Shown here: positions 8,949 to 17,494 of the stretch, piece by piece
Numbering within the stretch: position 1 is the stretch's first letter
How the letters are laid out: every line of letters begins with the position of its first letter
From: Alphaproteobacteria bacterium
Lineage (GTDB): Bacteria > Pseudomonadota > Alphaproteobacteria > UBA8366 > Aestuariispiraceae
Direction: 5' to 3'
DNA length: 64,000 nt
Assembly: GCA_030065235.1 (NCBI GenBank)
Contig: JASJDC010000001.1
Span: forward strand, 62,001-126,000
The notes under the pieces: model-generated
What the model saw: the letters and a program-made list of their open reading frames with translations, nothing else
Told to the model about the DNA's origin: nothing
Database searches by the model: none
Translations under genes and position numbers: made by a program

Positions 8949-9857
8949 GTGAAACGCCGTCTTCCTTCCCTCAGCGCGGCCAAGGCCTTTGAGGCCGCGG
9001 CGCGTCATCTCAGTTTCCGGGCGGCGGCGGAAGAGCTCTCGGTCACCCATTCCGCGATCAGCCATCAGGTCAAATCATTAGAAGCGCAGCTTGCCGTGCC
9101 GTTGTTCCGGCGCGGTCCGCAGTCGGTCAGCCTGACGGAAGCCGGCAAGGTCCTGTACCCGATCCTGCGCGAGGCCTTCGACAATATCGCCGATGGCGCG
9201 GATCTGGTGCGCTCGGTCGAATCGCCGCGCGAGGTCACCGTGCAAGTCTATATGACGACCGCGGTCTACTGGCTGATCCCGCGCTTGCATGAGTTTCAAC
9301 AGCGCTATCCCGATATCAAAGTCCGCCTGGCGACCTCGCGGATCAACTGGGAGTTCGATCCGGAGCAGGCGGACATCGGAATCGTGCTCGAGGCCCCGAC
9401 CGATCCCAGCGTGCATCGCGAGGTCTTGGCGCCGGCGCAATTGACGCCGGTCTGTAGTCCGAAACTCTTGAACGGCCCCATTGCGATCGCCAAGCCGACG
9501 GATCTTCACAATCATCGCCTGCTCTCGGTCTATACGTCGCCCGGCGATTGGGCGACTTGGTTCGAAAAGGCCGGGCTCGACCCGATCAATGAAAGCGATG
9601 CGGTCTCGTTCGACGGTTACATCCTGGCTTTCGAGGCGGCGATCGAAGGGCAGGGCGTGGCGATGGCGCTGAGGCCGTTCGCCTCGCCGGAAAAAACCGT
9701 CGAGCCGCGCTTGACCGCGCCCTTTGGCCTCGTGGCGGAGCGCCGCAATCCCTGGCTTTTGGTATGCCGGCCGGAACGGCTTGATCGGCCGGCGGTTCGG
9801 GCCTTCCGGACCTGGATTCGGCAACAGGCTGGCGGCGATCATACGAAATTCAAATAG
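8949..9857 (+). CDS. LysR-family regulator, GcvA-like
   Basis: A 302-residue LysR regulator beginning with GTG at 8949. The N-terminus (RRLPSLSAAKAFEAAARHLSF) and the DNA-binding helix region to about residue 65 are typical of the GcvA branch (which includes glycine cleavage and beta-lactamase activators), and the C-terminal two-lobed effector domain is complete. It stands alone: the preceding gene is 107 bp upstream and the next is behind a 211-bp structured leader, so its target is not evident from context. Confidence 0.9.
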   Translation: MKRRLPSLSAAKAFEAAARHLSFRAAAEELSVTHSAISHQVKSLEAQLAVPLFRRGPQSVSLTEAGKVLYPILREAFDNIADGADLVRSVESPREVTVQVYMTTAVYWLIPRLHEFQQRYPDIKVRLATSRINWEFDPEQADIGIVLEAPTDPSVHREVLAPAQLTPVCSPKLLNGPIAIAKPTDLHNHRLLSVYTSPGDWATWFEKAGLDPINESDAVSFDGYILAFEAAIEGQGVAMALRPFASPEKTVEPRLTAPFGLVAERRNPWLLVCRPERLDRPAVRAFRTWIRQQAGGDHTKFK

Positions 9858-9921
9858 TCCTTATTTATGAGATGCTTATGGGGCGGTCTTTCTGGTCAGA
9901 GAGGACTCGCTCTAGCCGGTC

Positions 9922-9945
9922 GACTCGGATATGGTGATCCGAGTC
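9922..9945 (+). promoter_or_regulatory. perfect inverted repeat in the leader of the M23 peptidase gene
   Basis: GACTCGGAT (9922-9930) and ATCCGAGTC (9937-9945) form a perfect 9-bp stem with a 6-nt loop, 123 bp before the GTG start of the peptidase gene and 64 bp after the upstream LysR stop. There is no T-run, so it is not a standard terminator. An operator or an mRNA leader hairpin is possible. Confidence 0.5.
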
Positions 9946-9980
9946 CGCGATCGTGCGGCGGGAGGGGGAAAACTGAACCA

Positions 9981-10003
9981 AAGGCGTCGCGGAGCGGCGC
10001 CTT
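9981..10003 (+). promoter_or_regulatory. second leader hairpin, terminator-like or attenuator-like
   Basis: AAGGCGTCGC (9981-9990) pairs with GCGGCGCCTT (9994-10003) through ten base pairs with one G-T wobble and a 3-nt loop. The following sequence has TTTTT only 10 nt later, so it would be a poor Rho-independent terminator for the upstream LysR gene; a leader structure for the peptidase transcript is equally possible. Confidence 0.4.
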
Positions 10004-10068
10004 GTCATTGTCATTTTTCGCTCGACGGCCGCCTTTGCAGCCCGGCGAGCGTCGGTAAGGAGTTTGGT

Positions 10069-12054
10069 GTGAGGGGCGATGCGGCTGGGCGCCATGGCGA
10101 GTGGCAAGGGGATCGGCGGTTATTCAGAGATCGAGAACTCATCATCCGATCCGACGGGCGGGTCGTTTATTTCCGCCTTACGCGGGGCCATCAGATTGTA
10201 GCCTCGGCCATCCTGGGCCTCATGATCGCTTGGGGCGCTGCGGCCACCGGCGGCGCGGTGCTGCAACAAGGGATGATCGCGGAGAAGCGACAGGAAATCT
10301 CAGAGGCCAAACTCGCCTACGGCCAATTGCGGCAGGATCTCGATTCCTACCGCTCCGACATGGCCCAATTGACGCAATCTTTATCCCGCCGGGCCGTCGC
10401 CGCGCTTCAGCCCAATCCGAAAGACGCGGCCGCGTCGGTGCAAATCCAGTCGGAATTGCAAGCGCTGGCGGGCTTGAACCGCAGCCTGGACAAAGCGTTC
10501 CGGCTGATCTCGACGGATCTCGACATACCCAGCGAGGAAAGCGGCCGCATCATCGCGTCCCGGCGCGCCCTGAATGAAGAGATCGAACTGCTGCAGCAGA
10601 ACCTGGTCCAGGCGCGGATCGAAATCGCCGCGCTGTCAGAGGAAAACCGAATGCAGGCCGCGCGGGTCGATGAGATTCACTTGGAGCGCGTCAGATCTGA
10701 TGAGCGCCGGGACGCCATAGCGCGCCGCGCCGCGAATCTCGAAAAGTTCCTGTCGGAAAGCCGTGGCGAATCCGGTGCGCTAACCGAGGAAATCGATGAC
10801 CTCGAAACGGTTTTGGCGCGCGTGAATCGCCAGAACCGCGCCGCCGCCGACAAAGAGCGGGACCTGCGTGATCGGATCGCCGGATTGGAGAACGCCTTGC
10901 AGCAAGCCCGGGCGCGCGGCGACGGGCTCGCCACCGGTTTGGCGTCGGTGCGCCGGAAGTTGGGTGAAGAACAGGAACGCCTGGCCGAAATCACCCAAGA
11001 GCGGGACGGCTTCTCGACCCAGGCGGCGCGGCTTCAGGGTCTCTTGCAAAAGGCGCGGCTCGATCGCCGTAAGGTAGAGCGGACCTTGGCGGGCCTTGTC
11101 GATGACCTGGCCGCCTTGGAGATCGACCCGCCGCCAACGCTTCTTGTTTCAGCCGCGCCGAATATCGAAGACGCGGATGTCGTCGCCGAACTCAAGGCCA
11201 TGACGAAGGGTTTGTCCCTGTCGCTGAAAGACAGCCGTGACAGACAAGCCCGGATCGAGGGTGTGATTGACGATCTGCTCGAAACCTTGACCGTGGTCGC
11301 AGGCGAGGCGGTTGAGGGCGCGACCCTTTCCGACGATCCGGTTGATCGGACCGAGGCGCTGGTCTCATCCATCGGCGCACTCCATGAAGAGCAACGCGCG
11401 GCTGTCGCCGAACTCACCGAGCGGGCCGACGCGCATATCGCGCGCGCCGAGCGCGCGCTGACGACGGCGGGTTTGGGTCCGGTGGAGTTGCAGACTCTCG
11501 GGATTGCGCCTGAAAAGGGTCAGGGCGGCCCGTTCTTCGCGATGGATTTCGCCGGCGGGGCTGTTGAGGAGTTGGAAGTGTCGGTGGCGACCCTGGCGGA
11601 ACGCGCCGAAAGGCTCGCCACATTGGAAGACCTCATGGCCTGCGCGCCCTGGATATCGCCGGTCGACCATTACCATTTGACCAGCAAGTTCGGGAAGCGG
11701 AAGGACCCGTTCAACGGCCGGATGGCGATGCATAAAGGGATCGACCTCGCCGGATGGCCGCGTACGCCCGTTTACGCCTCTGCGCCGGGAGAGGTCTCTT
11801 TCGCGGGCGTGCATGGCCGCTATGGCCGGATGGTGGAAATCGATCATGGCTGCGGCATCCGCACCCGCTATGGGCATCTGCGCAAGATCATCGTGAAGAA
11901 GGGCGAAACGGTCGGACACCGAGATCAGATCGGCACGCTGGGATCGACGGGCCGAAGCACCGGCCCGCACGTGCATTATGAGATCAGGATCAATGGCGAG
12001 CCCGTCGATCCGTTGAAATTCATCGAAGCGGGACGATACTTCTATAAAAGCTGA
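10069..12054 (+). CDS. M23 (LytM) family metallopeptidase with N-terminal DUF5930-like region
   Basis: Envelope peptidase expected to cut peptidoglycan cross-bridges. The start is set at GTG 10069 with TAAGGAG at 10056-10062; an ATG at 9931 falls inside a hairpin and is rejected. The 661-residue protein has a short cytoplasmic N-terminus (RELIIRSDGRVVYFRLTRG, as in DUF5930 proteins of alphaproteobacteria), one membrane segment at about 45-70, a long coiled coil to about 480 and a C-terminal LytM domain. Zinc ligands H555, D559 (HKGID) and H636 (GPHVHYE, with H634) are present, so it looks active. The bactofilin gene follows 94 bp later, a pairing known from cell-shape loci in other bacteria (for example CcmA with Csd peptidases). 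Confidence 0.92.
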   Translation: MRGDAAGRHGEWQGDRRLFRDRELIIRSDGRVVYFRLTRGHQIVASAILGLMIAWGAAATGGAVLQQGMIAEKRQEISEAKLAYGQLRQDLDSYRSDMAQLTQSLSRRAVAALQPNPKDAAASVQIQSELQALAGLNRSLDKAFRLISTDLDIPSEESGRIIASRRALNEEIELLQQNLVQARIEIAALSEENRMQAARVDEIHLERVRSDERRDAIARRAANLEKFLSESRGESGALTEEIDDLETVLARVNRQNRAAADKERDLRDRIAGLENALQQARARGDGLATGLASVRRKLGEEQERLAEITQERDGFSTQAARLQGLLQKARLDRRKVERTLAGLVDDLAALEIDPPPTLLVSAAPNIEDADVVAELKAMTKGLSLSLKDSRDRQARIEGVIDDLLETLTVVAGEAVEGATLSDDPVDRTEALVSSIGALHEEQRAAVAELTERADAHIARAERALTTAGLGPVELQTLGIAPEKGQGGPFFAMDFAGGAVEELEVSVATLAERAERLATLEDLMACAPWISPVDHYHLTSKFGKRKDPFNGRMAMHKGIDLAGWPRTPVYASAPGEVSFAGVHGRYGRMVEIDHGCGIRTRYGHLRKIIVKKGETVGHRDQIGTLGSTGRSTGPHVHYEIRINGEPVDPLKFIEAGRYFYKS

Positions 12055-12091
12055 TAGGGTCTCGGGTCGGCGGGCGCCGTCCGGCGTCGCG

Positions 12092-12120
12092 CGCCGGGTG
12101 TGGATTCGCTGAACCCGGCG
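12092..12120 (+). promoter_or_regulatory. hairpin between M23 peptidase and bactofilin genes
   Basis: CGCCGGGT (12092-12099) and ACCCGGCG (12113-12120) form a perfect 8-bp stem with a 13-nt loop, followed by TTTCCGCTGTTT. It lies in the 94-bp gap between the two genes. It may be a weak or partial terminator that adjusts the ratio of the two products, or an RNA-stability element. The structure is seen; the role is a guess. Confidence 0.3.
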
Positions 12121-12148
12121 TTTCCGCTGTTTGGTAAAGGTCATTGTC

Positions 12149-12562
12149 ATGGCGTCTAGGAAATCCGCGGCGGTGGCGACGAAGCCGGTCGCTCCCTCGA
12201 TTATTTCAACCGATCTTCATGTGCGCGGCGATTTGGTCAGCGCGGGCGACATTCATATCGACGGCGACGTGGACGGGGATGTGCGCAGCGCCCGGGTCAC
12301 GATCGGCGAGACCGCCGCCGTGAACGGCTCCGTTTTCGCCGAGCAAGTGCATGTCTCGGGCGCCGTGAATGGCGAAATCTCAGCGAAGACGGTCATTTTG
12401 ACCAAAACCGCCGCGGTTAAAGGCGACGTCAATCATGAAAGCCTGTCGATTGAGGCGGGCGCGTTCATTCAAGGGCTTTGCAAGCGGGTCCAGATGGAAA
12501 GCCCGCCGCCCGGGCCGGCAGACGCCGGCGACAAAGGCGAGGCGGGGCCCAAGGCCGCCTGA
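12149..12562 (+). CDS. bactofilin
   Basis: Polymer-forming cytoskeletal protein that scaffolds cell-wall enzymes at specific sites. The 137-residue product has a central right-handed beta-helix built of short repeated turns rich in G-D-V and V-x-G elements (residues about 25-105; LVSAGDIHIDGDVDGDVRS and following), flanked by short disordered ends with Pro-rich tails, as usual for bactofilins. ATG 12149 is chosen, with TAAAGG 8 nt upstream; a TTG at 12131 is less likely. Its place directly after an M23 peptidase suggests that it localises that enzyme. Confidence 0.92.
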   Translation: MASRKSAAVATKPVAPSIISTDLHVRGDLVSAGDIHIDGDVDGDVRSARVTIGETAAVNGSVFAEQVHVSGAVNGEISAKTVILTKTAAVKGDVNHESLSIEAGAFIQGLCKRVQMESPPPGPADAGDKGEAGPKAA

Positions 12563-12580
12563 TCCCTCCGGTTGGGCCGA

Positions 12581-13579
12581 TCAGGCCGATAGGCATCGTT
12601 GGTAGGTCGCCGCGTCAACATTGCCGCCTGAAATGACGGCGACCACGGTACGTCCCTTTGTTTCGATCTTGCCAGACAGCACCGCCGCCAAGGCGACGGC
12701 GCCGCCCGGTTCAGCGACCAGCTTCAAATCCGAGAAGGCGGCCTTCATCGCCGCCAAGGCTTCATCGTCGCTGACGGTCAGAACGCCGGTCAGCCGTTCT
12801 CGCATGATCGCAAAGGTCATCTCCCCGGGGCTCTGGGTCAGCAGGGCGTCGCAGATCGAGCGCGCATCTTCCCGAATTGTCTCACGCCGGCCGCTCGCGA
12901 AAGACCGCGCGGTGTCGTCGAAATCCTCCGGCTCGACGGCGTAGAGCGCCGCATCGGGAAAATGCGCGTTGACCGCGATGGCGGACCCGGCGGTCAGCCC
13001 GCCGCCGCCGCAGCAGAACAGCGCGGCGTCCGGGACCGCGCCGATCGCCTGACATTGCCGGGCGATCTCAAGCCCGGTCGTGCCTTGTCCGGCGATGATT
13101 CTGGGATCGTCATAGGGACGGATCAGCACCGCGCCTGTATCATCAGCGCGTTGCGCGGCCATATCCTCCCGGCTTTCGCTATAGCGGTCGTAATGCACGA
13201 TTTCGGCGCCGTAGAACTTGGTGTTGGCGATTTTGATCGCGGGCGCGTCGCGCGGCATGATGATCGTCGCCTTGACGCCCAGCAACTGCGCCGCTGAGGC
13301 GACCCCTTGGGCGTGGTTGCCCGACGAATAGGCGATCACCCCGGCCGCTTGCTCGGCGGGCGTCAGGCTTGAGATCGTGTTATACGCGCCGCGGAACTTG
13401 AAGGACCCGGTGCGTTGCAGACACTCCGGCTTGATCAGAACACGCCCGCCGGTGCGGGCGTTCAAGAGCGGGGATTCCAGAAGCGGGGTGACGACCGCTG
13501 TTCCGGCCAATCGCTCAGACGCCGCTTCAATGGCCGTCAGATCCACCAGTTCGTCGGTCGCAACGTGAGAGGAAGTCAT
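12581..13579 (-). CDS. threonine/serine dehydratase, PLP-dependent, catabolic type
   Basis: Fold type II PLP enzyme expected to deaminate threonine or serine to the 2-oxo acid. The 332-residue product has the PLP lysine K61 in GSFKFRGAYN, the SSGNHAQG motif and a glycine-rich phosphate-binding loop (CCGGGGL). It lacks a C-terminal ACT domain, so it is not the feedback-regulated IlvA form; 3-hydroxyaspartate dehydratase or serine racemase cannot be excluded. The start ATG 13579 lies 53 bp inside the end of the upstream hydrolase gene, suggesting translational coupling within the minus-strand operon that begins with the lytic transglycosylase. Confidence 0.88.
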   Translation of the reverse strand: MTSSHVATDELVDLTAIEAASERLAGTAVVTPLLESPLLNARTGGRVLIKPECLQRTGSFKFRGAYNTISSLTPAEQAAGVIAYSSGNHAQGVASAAQLLGVKATIIMPRDAPAIKIANTKFYGAEIVHYDRYSESREDMAAQRADDTGAVLIRPYDDPRIIAGQGTTGLEIARQCQAIGAVPDAALFCCGGGGLTAGSAIAVNAHFPDAALYAVEPEDFDDTARSFASGRRETIREDARSICDALLTQSPGEMTFAIMRERLTGVLTVSDDEALAAMKAAFSDLKLVAEPGGAVALAAVLSGKIETKGRTVVAVISGGNVDAATYQRCLSA

Positions 13580-14423
13580 AGAGCGCCTTTCGTGAGTCCG
13601 GTTCATTGAGGGTCGGCGTGTGGCCCGCCCCTGGAATGGTCGCGGTCGCGGCGCTGGGATGCGCCGCCGCCATCGCCTGCAGGGTCTCGTCCGTGAGTAT
13701 GTCCGAGAATTCGCCGCGCAGCGCAAGCAGCGGAACCCGGGTCACGGCCTTGAAATAGCGCCAGAGATCGGGGATCGGCGCGCCTTTGGTCATGGGGGCG
13801 GCGATTTGCGGGTCCCAATCGACATGATAGAGCCCGTCCTCGCGCTGAACGAAGGTCGCTGCGGCGGCGATCCGCCAATCCTCATCCGACCAGCCTGGCT
13901 GTTTGAAGATGGCGCGCAGCTCCGCCGTCGCCGCCTCGAGGCTTGGATGCCGGCGCTCCGTCTTGAGATAGTCGATGATCCGGTCCATGCCCGCGCCGCC
14001 GATCTCCGGTCCGACATCGTTCAAGACAAGCCCGGCCAGCGCCGGCGGTGTCGCAACGCCGAGCCCCATACCCAACAGCCCGCCCAGCGAGGCGCCGATC
14101 ACGATGACCCGGTGCAGCCCCAGCGCCATCAGCAGATGGCGGATATCGTTGAGATAGGTTTCGGGCGTGTAGTTCATAGGGTTCGGATCGCGATCGGACC
14201 GCCCGCGGCCGCGATAGTCCGGGCAGATCACGCGCCGCGGCGGACCCACGTCGCCGGCGGCGATCTCCGTGGCCAGAAAGGCGAAATCTTTGGAGTTCCG
14301 CGCCAGACCCGACAGACAAAGAACAGCGGTCTCTTCTTTCGCGTCGGGCGGCGTCGGATAGTCCCGGAAATAAAGCGAAATTCCGTCCTGCGCCGTATAG
14401 CGCCTTTCCATGTAATCGCTCAT
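13527..14423 (-). CDS. alpha/beta hydrolase
   Basis: A 298-residue serine hydrolase of the alpha/beta fold. Seen are an early HG-less oxyanion region (VLCLSGLARNSKDF), the strand CPDYRGRGRSD, the nucleophile elbow GASLGG and the late GAGHTPTLNEPD with the catalytic histidine. These fit haloalkane dehalogenase-like or esterase-like hydrolases that act on small esters or carbon-carbon bonds. It sits 18 bp after the haloacid dehalogenase gene and overlaps the dehydratase gene by 53 bp, so it is in the middle of an operon. Its substrate is not known. Confidence 0.88.
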   Translation of the reverse strand: MSDYMERRYTAQDGISLYFRDYPTPPDAKEETAVLCLSGLARNSKDFAFLATEIAAGDVGPPRRVICPDYRGRGRSDRDPNPMNYTPETYLNDIRHLLMALGLHRVIVIGASLGGLLGMGLGVATPPALAGLVLNDVGPEIGGAGMDRIIDYLKTERRHPSLEAATAELRAIFKQPGWSDEDWRIAAAATFVQREDGLYHVDWDPQIAAPMTKGAPIPDLWRYFKAVTRVPLLALRGEFSDILTDETLQAMAAAHPSAATATIPGAGHTPTLNEPDSRKALYDFLSRCDRRTGGSDGH

Positions 14424-14441
14424 GGGTTCCGCCGCTGCGCG

Positions 14442-15131
14442 CTAGGCGCCGGCGCCGATGAGGCGCGGCACATCGTGTAAGGAGGACAGAACCTTGACCG
14501 GCGCGCCCGGCAGCCGTTCCGTCGGCTGGCCAAAGCGGTTGACCCAGCAAACCTGGAAACCGTACTGCGCAGCGCCAGCCGCGTCCCAGCCGTTCGACGA
14601 CATGAAACAAACCTCGTCGGGCGCGACGCTGAACTGTTTCAGGACCATCTCGTAGGTTTCCGGACGCGGTTTGTAGAGCCGTAGCTCGTCCACCGAGAGC
14701 ACCGCGTCCAGAAGCCCGCCGATCTCGGCCGAACTGACCGCGCCGTCCAGCATGGCGGGCGCGCCATTCGACAGGATCGCCGTGCGCCGGCCCGATTGCT
14801 TTAACTGGCTAAGCACCGCCGCGACCTCTGGATAGGCGTCGAGCCGCCAATAGAGATCGAGAAGCCGCTGACGCAAATCACGGTCTTCAAGTCCCACGGC
14901 CTGCATGGCGAAATCCAACCCGTCCTGGGTCACCTGCCAGAAGTCGGTATAGGCGTCCGGCATCAGGGTCCGCAACCAAGTATATTGCAGTTGTTTGGCG
15001 CGCCAGATCTCCGCCAGTTGCGCGTCCTTGCCGTATAGCTCGTCCTTCAGATGCGCCGCCGCCGCGTTCACATCGAACAGGGTGCCATAGGCGTCGAAGA
15101 CGCAGACTTTGATCCCTTCGATTTCCGGCAT
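14442..15131 (-). CDS. haloacid dehalogenase, type II (L-2-haloacid dehalogenase family)
   Basis: HAD-superfamily hydrolase of 229 residues, the size of DehII-type L-2-haloacid dehalogenases. The nucleophile aspartate is D13 in VFDAYGTLFDV; motif II (SNGAPAML), motif III lysine (KPRPETYEM) and the SSNGWD segment typical of the type II dehalogenases are all present. Such enzymes convert L-2-haloalkanoates to D-2-hydroxy acids, though some members have other substrates. GGAGGGG precedes the ATG. It follows the lytic transglycosylase by 38 bp in the same operon. Confidence 0.88.
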   Translation of the reverse strand: MPEIEGIKVCVFDAYGTLFDVNAAAAHLKDELYGKDAQLAEIWRAKQLQYTWLRTLMPDAYTDFWQVTQDGLDFAMQAVGLEDRDLRQRLLDLYWRLDAYPEVAAVLSQLKQSGRRTAILSNGAPAMLDGAVSSAEIGGLLDAVLSVDELRLYKPRPETYEMVLKQFSVAPDEVCFMSSNGWDAAGAAQYGFQVCWVNRFGQPTERLPGAPVKVLSSLHDVPRLIGAGA

Positions 15132-15169
15132 GATCGACCCCTCCGCCCGCCTCTTTATCTCTGGCGATT

Positions 15170-17299
15170 TTATCGCTCGCGTGTGCGGACCGGCGCGCGG
15201 GGGTATTCCGACCAGGCCGGCGGCGGGACGGTCTTCCGCTCGGCTTCCTCCGCCAGTGTGGCGACGACTCGCGCCCTAGGTATGACGCCGCCGCTGGTGA
15301 AGGAAAGCGCGGCCGGCCGATCGGTCAGGCGGGTACGGTAGATCGTGATATTCTCCAGCACCCGCTGCACGTAATTCCGCGTTTCCGAGAATGGAATCTG
15401 CTCGATCCAATCCAGCGCCTCGTGAACGCCCAGCCTCGGGTCGCCGTTGCGGTCGACCCAGCGCCGCACCCGATGCGGGCCCGCGTTATAGCCGGCCAGC
15501 GCCATGATCAGCGAGCCGTCGAAATCGTCGATCAGTTCCGCCAAATAGTGATCGCCCAGACGGATATTATAAATCGGATCGACGGTCAGCGCCGATTTTC
15601 GGTAGGACAGGCCGACCGAGCGCGCCACCGACTTGGCCGTCGCCGGCATCAGTTGCATCAACCCGCGCGCCCCGGCGCTGCTGATCGCCGCCTGGTCGAA
15701 CGCGCTTTCCTGCCGGATCAGGCCGAACAGGATGTCGGGGCCGAGCCGGGCCTCGCGCGCAATCGGGGCCAGCGGATAGCCGGCGCGCGGCAGCAACACC
15801 TGTTTCTTGATCGCCTGCCGCGCCGCATAGACCGCCGCGTCGGGCCGTCCCAAAACGCTGGCCAGATCGGCGGCCATGGCCATCTCCTGCGGCGTCTCGA
15901 CCGTGGCGCCGAGATGGCGCAGCACGGTGCGCAGGGTCTTGCGCGATTTCACCTCCGCCAAGAGGCGCGCCAGACGCACCAACTCCCGCTCTTCGAACGC
16001 GGCGCGCTCGGCGGCGCTGGGCTCGACCGGACCGGTCAGGGCAGGGCGGTCCGTTGGCGGCAGGCGCGCAGCGGCGGTCTGACCGTAGAAGCTGCCGCCA
16101 TATTGCGCCGCCTCGCGATACCATTGCGCGGCGATCTCGGGCTCGCCGCCGGCCTCGGCCGCGCGCCCCGCCCAATAGGCGGCGCGGCTGATCGAGACCG
16201 GGAAGCGCACCTTCGCATACATGTCGCGGAAATGCGGAAAGGCCAATTGCGGGTCGTCGAGCAGGCGCAGCGCGGTCCAGCCCGCGAGCCACTCGCCTTC
16301 AGCCATCGGCAGGCCGGTCTCGGCGCCATGCTCGGCTGCGATCCGGTAGGCTTGCGAGATCCGACCGTCCGCCAAGGCCCGGCGCGCCAGAACCGCGCGT
16401 TCGCGCCACCAGAGCGCCGGATTGGCGCCGCTGTCGATCGGCTGGTTCAGCAACAGGTCGATGGCGTCATCGTCGCGGCCCTTGCGCCTTCGCCAGCGCA
16501 GCCGCTCATAGATCAGACCGGGATCGTCCCGCAATTCGGCGGGAACCCGGGCGATAGCGCCGTCCACCCCACCGGAAAACCGCCGCAGCGCGATACGCGC
16601 CTCCGCCAGCCGCTGACGGTCCGCTGTCGCGCGGCGGGCCTGCCGAGTCGCCTCGGTCGTCCGACCGTCCCAGATCAAGCGCTCCAGACGGGCGTCGTGA
16701 TGCGCGTCCGTGATCAGACCGCCGAAACGTTTCAGGAACTCGCGCTCTTCGGCGACCGACAGGTTCAAGGCGATCCAGGCCTCCGGGGCCAGCCGGTCGA
16801 TCTCGCGCCCCCGGTTCGAGGCCTCGAGCGCAGCGGCGTATCGGAAGAATCCTCGCGCGGTCCGCGGCGGCGTCGCATCGAACCAGCGTAGGACCGCGCT
16901 ATCCGACGCGCCTGCGCGGGCTTTTTCCTCGGCCCGCCGGCTGAGCGTCTTCAGCCGGGGCCAAGTCGGGTTATCCCGGATGAAATCTGTCAGGGTCTCG
17001 AAGGCGGCGTCATTCCCAGCCCGTTGCCACACGAGCCAGTCGATCGCCTTATCCAACAGCGGATTGCCGCCGCGCGCGGCGTGGCGGCGGGCGGCGGTCA
17101 GTTTGTCGAGCTCGGCCGCGTGGAACGCCGCCTCGTAATGGCCGCGATCTTCGTCCGAAAGTAATTGCGCCCCCGCCCCATCGCTCACCGCGAGCGAGAG
17201 CGCCAGGCCGACGCCAAAAAACACGCCAGACCAGACCGCGCGCCGTCGCTGTGGCGCCTGTCCGAATGCGCGGGGTGTGCCGGTTGGGTCGGTCCTCAT
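15170..17299 (-). CDS. soluble lytic murein transglycosylase (Slt-type)
   Basis: Periplasmic enzyme that cleaves peptidoglycan with formation of 1,6-anhydro-muropeptides. ATG 17299 is chosen because it gives a positively charged start and a hydrophobic segment (SGVFFGVGLALSLAVSDGAGA) that works as signal peptide. The 709-residue protein has a long superhelical N-terminal region and a C-terminal SLT domain with catalytic glutamate in IRQESAFD, then GARGLMQLMPATA and LAGYNAGPHRVRRW. Length is a little above E. coli Slt70. It heads a minus-strand operon and is divergent from dapA, another cell-wall gene. Confidence 0.93.
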   Translation of the reverse strand: MRTDPTGTPRAFGQAPQRRRAVWSGVFFGVGLALSLAVSDGAGAQLLSDEDRGHYEAAFHAAELDKLTAARRHAARGGNPLLDKAIDWLVWQRAGNDAAFETLTDFIRDNPTWPRLKTLSRRAEEKARAGASDSAVLRWFDATPPRTARGFFRYAAALEASNRGREIDRLAPEAWIALNLSVAEEREFLKRFGGLITDAHHDARLERLIWDGRTTEATRQARRATADRQRLAEARIALRRFSGGVDGAIARVPAELRDDPGLIYERLRWRRRKGRDDDAIDLLLNQPIDSGANPALWWRERAVLARRALADGRISQAYRIAAEHGAETGLPMAEGEWLAGWTALRLLDDPQLAFPHFRDMYAKVRFPVSISRAAYWAGRAAEAGGEPEIAAQWYREAAQYGGSFYGQTAAARLPPTDRPALTGPVEPSAAERAAFEERELVRLARLLAEVKSRKTLRTVLRHLGATVETPQEMAMAADLASVLGRPDAAVYAARQAIKKQVLLPRAGYPLAPIAREARLGPDILFGLIRQESAFDQAAISSAGARGLMQLMPATAKSVARSVGLSYRKSALTVDPIYNIRLGDHYLAELIDDFDGSLIMALAGYNAGPHRVRRWVDRNGDPRLGVHEALDWIEQIPFSETRNYVQRVLENITIYRTRLTDRPAALSFTSGGVIPRARVVATLAEEAERKTVPPPAWSEYPRAPVRTRER

Positions 17300-17494
17300 G
17301 GCGGCCGCAGTGTAGTGTGATCCGCGAATCGCCCGCAACAGGGGATTTATGACGGTTTCGTGGGCTGGCGGGGACGGGGAATCCGCCCGTTTCGGCGCTT
17401 GTTCCGGTTCGTGCATGGGGCTAATGTCCGCCGCTTTCCAATCAGAGCCTTTTGCGCCCTCCGCTTACACAGCGCCGGGTTTGGAGTCAGACCG

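Noticed and set aside
9931-10068. 46-residue extension of the M23 peptidase starting at ATG 9931
   Set aside because: The ATG lies in the loop of a perfect hairpin, and the extension has no family character; GTG 10069 has a strong ribosome site.
15422-16891. 489-residue open frame antisense to the lytic transglycosylase
   Set aside because: Arg/Gln/Ala-rich shadow frame caused by GC-rich codon use; the opposite strand codes a recognised enzyme over the full length.
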